Source: Oscheius onirici (lineage: Eukaryota; Nematoda; Chromadorea; Rhabditida; Rhabditidae). From it: a DNA stretch of 64,000 nt. The stretch spans positions 2,046,001 to 2,110,000 of the forward strand of contig OW051473.1 of NCBI GenBank assembly GCA_932521025.1. The letters run 5' to 3'. A model generated the notes under the pieces. The model made no database searches, was not told the DNA's origin, and saw nothing but the letters and a program-made list of their open reading frames with translations. Shown in pieces: positions 59,201 through 64,000 of this stretch. Within the stretch, counting starts at the first letter, position 1. Each line of letters starts with the position of its first letter. Made by a program: the position numbers and the translations under genes.

Positions 59201-60734
59201 TGGCTGTCTCCGGACCATAAGTCAATGTTTGGCGCCCAATTTGTTTGTTGGAAAGTGACGGCAGATCATCGAATCGGATTTACGCGTAAGCTGGAACTAT
59301 GCCAAAAACTGGCCAGAAACTGAAATCCCGACACGTTACGAAGGTGAACAACAACAAATGAGACAGGAAAAAACTGCATTAATCTAGATAAGGTGGTACC
59401 TCTTCGTACCACCGATATGAGGAATACGTGTGAATGGAAGGACGTCTGGAAAATACATTTTCGGGAGACAGGGGACCGTAAAAGCTTCTACCAAACCTTA
59501 TACTTACAGAAGAGCGAGATTTTTTTCGCACGAGCTAACAGAGAAAAAGTGCAGGTGGACACTTGTTCTATTACTGGCAAGTTGAATCACTTGCGTATGG
59601 AAATGAATGTCTCTTACAATCGCAACTTGTTTCATTTCAAAATGAAGGAAAAGTAGCAAGGTGGACAGAGAGAACTGAAGAAGAGAGCGTTGGGTAAAGT
59701 GCACAGTCGGTGCTCAATGGCTCGTATGCGTGCGAATCTACTATCGGAAGGCCAACCCTTTTCTGCGATTGGGCGGCAAGTGCGCAACATGAATCATGTT
59801 GCTCCACCCGCTAAAAAAGTGCAAGCCGCGGTCTTCCTCTCGCAAGTAGTCAAAGTGTGTTTGAGCGGGCTAAAACTCTTTTAAAGGGATTGCACTCTAG
59901 ATGCGCGAGTCAATGACCTACAGTACGAAAACATTAAGTACGACTGATCTCGTTCAGCCACCTGACAGCCGGCTTTGATGAAATTATTCTATGTCCTCTC
60001 AAGGAAGTACACCTGGCTTCGCTGGCTAGTTTAGCCACGTCGCTTGGATTATCCAATGGTTTTAAAAGTGCAAACTTATCTGTCTGCTTTATCGCGATGA
60101 AAAAACGAACGACCCTTTTTCAGAGATAAAATGTTGCACTTTCATTGGCGGCATCTCTATCCAGCTTGTAACTGAAGCAGACTGTCTGGGTCGAACAGTT
60201 GCGAGATCCGTGGAAAAAAGTGCATTTGTCGGCTGGCCTTCACGAGACAGGATGTGCCAAGACAAAAAAGTCTGGCAAAAAAATGCCCTCGATTGGCGGA
60301 CGATTAATGTCTGGAGAGATTTGACCGACATAACAATAGGAGTCTGACAGATCTATAGATCGTATAAGATGGTCCACAACTGGCAAACAAAAATGTTACA
60401 CAAAAGAAATCAGAAATATAGGAAAAGTTGAGGAGTTTAAAAGAGCAACGAACTGATACAATTTAGTTACTCACGTTTTTTTTCACGTTACTTCTCGCCG
60501 GTTTCGGGACAGATCACCATAGGTCCTCTCTTTTGTGCGGGTGTTGCGCAGCGATAGATGACTAAGTTTGCCTGCAAAAATGGCCTTTTACAACATCTGA
60601 CGGAATGACTAAGAAAATGAAGGGGTGAGTACAGTGAACACGAGAACTGTCATTGCTTATCAACTAGAGGAACAGTTTCAGGAAAAGGACAGCTACACCG
60701 AAACACCCATGCGGACAGTGGGGACGTGCACTTT
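55853..60734. promoter_or_regulatory. Dense cluster of AAAGTGCA motifs
   Basis: I count 14 exact copies in 4.9 kb: plus strand at 55853, 56975, 57230, 57328, 58122, 58712, 58849, 59546, 59696, 59816, 60065 and 60217; minus strand at 60135 and 60727. Chance would give well under one. Near-matches (GAGTGCA at 59051; GAGTGCAATGCACTC palindrome at 57595-57609) add to it. All lie in introns or upstream sequence of the minus coiled-coil gene. AGTGCA is a nuclear-receptor half-site used by DAF-12, so a hormone-response enhancer is one reading; transposon-derived copies are another. Confidence 0.6.
56261..58601 (-). CDS. Small coiled-coil protein of unknown function
   Basis: Exons on the minus strand: 58489-58601 (from MEHFVEEEISYLNTMLMMQE), one near 58285-58387 (PPVPTSAFSQSDLDTSAETV), one near 56869-56928 (CLIRIGGLLSKFVEDRNTQE), one near 56440-56573 (VSIVTSYYWEAKEALEKLQE) and a last one ending LLENIDKAQTKREDSVLWNL, TGA at 56261-56263. 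Phases agree. About 185 residues, Glu/Leu/Lys-rich and likely helical over most of its length, without signal peptide or membrane span. Size and composition resemble subunits of small helical assemblies (BLOC-1, augmin-like), but no family was recognised. The first Met may not be the true start; upstream exons could lie within 58.6-60.6 kb. The introns hold several AAAGTGCA motifs. Confidence 0.62.
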
Positions 60735-62367
60735 TATGGTTTGCGAAATTTCCAAAAAAGCAGCTGTCCGCAAGGTCGACACAATTTACCGACTCAAGGG
60801 GAGAGGATTTAGAAAGGATTCATACAAAATGTTAATGTATCTAAACTAATAAAAAGCTATGGCGTTTGTAGTTGACTCTGCCTCTTTGTCTGTTTGTTTT
60901 TCCATGACCACAAGAATCGTCGTAGCAAGACATAAATTGTCAGGATTAGAAATCAGGTCACTTTTAAACTGCATTGGAACAGATTTTTGCTTCTGCTGCG
61001 GAATTGACAAAGACATAAAGGTTTGAGAATCAAAGACGGACAGATTGCCGTATATTGTACATGAATGAAGAGGTTCACAGTAAAGGACAGACAAAAATTT
61101 ACAGTTACAACGAACCCAGGCGACATCGTTTGGTATTTAAGTAAATGTCTTAGATTACAGGCATGAGGACGGATAGGTGGGCAAGAAGAGTGACTAGTTG
61201 AATCCCCTACGACTGAAACGTCCTAGAAGACTGCCACCCTCAAGATGGAGAAACTTCCTCAAGAAATGCTTTGATGCACCTTGGTAGGATGCTCCAAACG
61301 AAGAATGGAATAGATAGAGCCATTGTCCAACATAGACAATTCTACGATTTGGCAATAAATATAAATAACAGTATTGGATCATACATTTCTGTTAAAAGCG
61401 CGCAAAAACAAGTTCTCTGGATATTGCTTACCACTCTTTTTTGTACCTGCATTCAATAACGCTTCTCGGACTGGACTATCGAGAGAACTGCTACATGCAC
61501 ACGGGATCAACCATGCTAGAACGTTTTCTGCATAGATTAACAGCACATCCACATGCTTCTTTGCAACAGCCTTTGTCATAGTCTGAAGGTTTTGTACCAC
61601 AAATGGGGGAATGTTCTTCCGCGGTCGATGGTTCGGTTCCACGAGATGCAATATTTTTGCCCAATTTTTTAAATGACGTTCGCCGTTCTGTTGTTGTTGT
61701 TCCCTACAATGTAATTTTTCGACAGCAGTGCAAAATTGTTTTTAGATGTCTAAGTTAAAGTGGCTGCTCCAATTAAACATCCGGACGGCCGCATCTGATG
61801 AAAGCCGTCTCATCACGGTCGACCACCACAGGAAAGTTAAAGAACTGCGGACCATGGCCATGAACACTTACAAGACAGCAATGTTGGCTGCAAGAATCAA
61901 CACTACTTTCTAGCTATTTTACTTTTTCGTTACGAGTTGCGTTGTTACGTTGTTTTACCTCTTAATTGTCAATGAAAATTTCTAAGATCAAGATCTCTTC
62001 TACTTCCTGAATGTCAAGCGCAACTTGACTGCATACTTTTCTCGGAAACGTCGTCGAAACGGAGTTGGCAGAACGCTTTTCTTCAAGACTCGTGTTCGGA
62101 TCAGTTTGAAAGTTCGAAAGTTTTAATTTTGTTTAGGGGTTAAGAAACCGTTGTGATTTAAACTAGGTACCTATTCTTTTGATCTATTTTTGGGAAGATA
62201 GCATGACAGTCAACGTTTGTTTGAATCTATATTATATTTTGCAAGAGAAGTATTGCCGAATGCTATGTTGTTGAAAAGTGATTTGTTCAACGGCTCAACG
62301 GAGTTGTCGTTTATTTGAGATCTAATTGAGGCAGAATATATGAGAACGTGGCATTAACAATAAAATA
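58602..62367. other. 3.8-kb region with no confident multi-exon gene
   Basis: Holds the denser half of the AAAGTGCA cluster up to 60.7 kb and a candidate 55-codon ORF at 61.75 kb. Other ORFs (60625-60849, 61379-61651) lack splice context and motifs. Upstream exons or a large first intron of the coiled-coil gene may be here. Confidence 0.4.
61746..61913 (+). CDS. Candidate small ORF or last exon (55 aa)
   Basis: ATG follows directly on a TTGTTTTTAG acceptor and opens MSKLKWLLQLNIRTAASDES, ending MLAARINTTF and TAG. Codon use is biased to C-ending codons, unlike the surrounding AT-rich sequence, and the Ala/Arg-rich helical composition looks protein-like. It could be a complete small trans-spliced gene or the 3' exon of a longer one; a short hydrophobic ORF just upstream (MTFAVLLLLFPTM, from 61671) does not join in frame. 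No family recognised. Confidence 0.35.
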   Translation: MSKLKWLLQLNIRTAASDESRLITVDHHRKVKELRTMAMNTYKTAMLAARINTTF

Positions 62368-62978
62368 TCAAGGCAGATTTACAATAAGGAGATCGTCGTT
62401 TGGTTCTTTGTTATATGTCAGTCCTTCTTCTTCGAGATCATTGAAGAATTCGACTTCCCCTTGAACTTCGTTGTATTCAGGAACCTCGTTGGGCACATCA
62501 TTGTACTCAAAAATATCATTTCCAGTATCATTTGGCTCTTCTATTTCATTGAATCCCAGATCGTTTCCCTCATTGATTTCGTTGAAAGAAACTTCGTTGC
62601 CTTCGAGCAACTCAACCGCTTGATCTGCGTCTGCTAAGGATTGTTCTTCGGCCGGAGCTAGAGGCGCAGTTACTTCTTCTTCAGCAACTCCACCAATGAA
62701 TCTCCAAACTCTCGGAAACACTCTTGACACAAATCGGCTGGCAACATTGACAACGGTGACCAAGATTCGTTTCCCAACTTCTCTTCCAACAGTTACGACA
62801 ATAGCTTTTATACCTACAGCTGGAAGAGCACGTTTTGTTCTCGAGACAATTTGTATATCAGTTTGGTTTTGATCTGAACAAATTGTCGTCGGTGTAAGTG
62901 CAACAACTAACCGATTTTTATATAGAATGCAACTGTAGTGCTGAGAAAGAAGAAAAACAAGAGAAGCTTGACTAGCAT
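62368..62978 (-). CDS. Secreted precursor with cationic segment and acidic tail (190 aa)
   Basis: Two exons, 62912-62978 and 62368-62873, join in phase 1 across a 38-bp intron. The ATG at 62978 was chosen because it gives a strong signal peptide (MLVKLLLFFFFLSTTVA); the longer upstream frame reads through the intron. A basic cleavage-like site SRTKR ends at residue 37. Residues about 38-83 are hydrophobic and cationic without acidic patches (GREVGKRILVTVVNVASRF, SRVFPRVWRFIGG). Residues about 84-190 are strongly acidic, with Asn-Glu repeats such as NEVPEYNEVQGEVEFFNDL, and no Cys occurs in the mature part. This layout is that of a peptide precursor with a charge-neutralising propiece, as in several antimicrobial peptides; activity is inference only. 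Confidence 0.7.
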
Positions 62979-63306
62979 TCTCAGATAATGTCAGCTGATA
63001 AGAACTCTTCAGTTTCTCCCTTGTTTTATAGACGCTGGCATGAGAAATCATCCCCCTGGAGTTATGCGAAAGTACTGATAACAACTCCTTTCCAGTTAGA
63101 CAACACGGTGCCAAATTACGAAAATGTTTTCTCATCAGGTGGGACGCTATACCGTAATCCACATAAAAAACTCTCAATATGATCTTTCGTAAAATTTTAC
63201 TGGTTTTAGGCTTTAGTTGGTACAGGTTGAACATTTCGGCATAAATTCAACCATCTGGAATTTTTGGTGCTTTGGCTATACGGAGTTTGTGGGGACGACG
63301 ATCATA
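62979..63306. other. Intergenic, right side
   Basis: About 330 bases between the secreted precursor and the mariner copy; includes the likely promoter of the precursor (minus strand). Nothing else recognised. Confidence 0.4.
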
Positions 63307-64000
63307 CAGGGTGGCCAGAAATTACGGTAACAGCAGGCGGCGCGTAATTTTTGCATTTTTTGAGTTTCTTCTCAAAGCATTTCTACTTTTTCTTTTTTGT
63401 ATTTAGTTTTCCACTGAGAAAGGACCGTTGCAAGAAGATGCTTACTCGATTTCGGAATGGGAAGCATTTGACGTTGTCTTCACAGATTAAAAAATATTTA
63501 CAGTCGAAGCTGTCGTGAACAAGCAGAACAATCGAATTTACGCAAGTGAGAAGCCCACACTTGCTGTTCAAAAGACTTCTCATCCTGCTTCCGTGATGGT
63601 TTTCGCCGGCATCACTTCCAACGGCAAAACTCCTCTGATCTTCGTTCCACAGGGAGTAAAAATGAACAGCGCTAACTATATGGATGTTTTAAAGCAAGAA
63701 TTACTTCCCTGGGCTCAAAAGCACTTCGGTAATCGCCAATGGATGCTTCAACAAGACGGAGCTCCAGCTCACAAAGCGAAGATTGTCCAAACGTGGTGTC
63801 AGCAGTCTCTTCCGTCTTTCATCTCATTCCAAGAGTGGCCCCTTCATCCCCTGATCTCAATCCGATGGATTTCTCTGTCTGATCCGTTCTGGAATCGAAA
63901 GCATGCAAAAAACCTCATCCAAATGTGGATTCGCTAAAGAGAGCACTGCTCAAAGCCTGGGACGAGCTGGACGGCGCCTATCTACACGCCACCGTCAATG
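63307..64000 (+). mobile_element. Tc1/mariner-type transposon, internally deleted, runs off the window
   Basis: Left end CAGGGTGGCCAGAAATTACG begins right after a TA dinucleotide (63305-63306), the usual target, and has the CAGGGTG form typical of mariner-type terminal inverted repeats. Only about 110 bases separate it from mid-transposase sequence, so the N-terminal DNA-binding half is missing. The right end lies beyond the window. Confidence 0.82.
63424..64000 (+). pseudogene. Mariner-type transposase remnant
   Basis: Conserved transposase blocks appear in different frames: RCKKMLTRFRNGKHLT, then after a frameshift VVFTD followed by a stop in place of the Glu before KIFTVEA, then VVNKQNNRIYASEKPTLA, ASVMVFAGITSNGKTPLIFV, MLQQDGAPAHKA, and after another shift SPDLNPMDFS. 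The catalytic-domain order (D of FTD, D of QQDGAPAH, D of SPDLNP) is visible, so this is a DD(E/D) mariner-like enzyme that has lost function through at least one stop and two or more frameshifts. Confidence 0.85.

Overview
The window looks like a nematode nuclear genome. Protein-coding genes are broken by many very short GT-AG introns (mostly about 30-60 bp). The gene set has a nematode flavour: LGL-1-like, GLI/TRA-1-type and LET-99/DEPDC1-like proteins, UNC-29/LEV-1-type acetylcholine receptor subunits, six-cysteine 'C6-like' secreted proteins, a C-type lectin, and a decayed Tc1/mariner copy. The species cannot be told from the sequence. All calls come from reading the sequence; no database search was run.

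Layout. (1) 1-4375 (+): the 3' part of a lethal(2) giant larvae homologue, cut by the window edge. (2) 4.8-25 kb: an accessory, repeat-rich block holding five minus-strand members of one secreted family (4.8, 6.9, 8.8, 21.7 and 24.3 kb). Each has a signal peptide, a variable Ser/Arg- or Gly-rich stretch with an SSSES-like motif, a six-cysteine core whose two flanking introns are conserved in position and phase, and a private tail. Two tails are mucin-like; one is a 6.5-kb minisatellite read as about 2,150 residues of Thr-Pro repeats. A C-type lectin follows at 25.2 kb. The 16.4-21.7 kb gap carries an old internal duplication. (3) 25.9-42.7 kb: a tRNA-Glu, a five-zinc-finger GLI-family gene, a gene of unknown function, a SINE-like element and long non-coding stretches. 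(4) 42.7-49.7 kb: three tandem non-alpha nicotinic receptor subunit genes; the second and third share a 385-bp tract that looks identical across exons and introns. (5) 50-64 kb: an unknown minus-strand gene, a DEP-domain gene, a small coiled-coil gene embedded in a striking cluster of AAAGTGCA motifs, a small secreted precursor with a cationic segment followed by an acidic tail, and an internally deleted mariner copy running off the right edge.

Functional links are modest. LGL and the LET-99-like DEP protein both belong to cell-polarity/spindle-positioning families. The tandem receptor subunits could assemble in levamisole-type receptors. The C6-like secreted proteins and the lectin form a surface/secretion cluster of the type that evolves fast. 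The best candidate for something undescribed is the C6-like family, especially the minisatellite-tailed member; next are the AAAGTGCA cluster and the charge-split secreted precursor.
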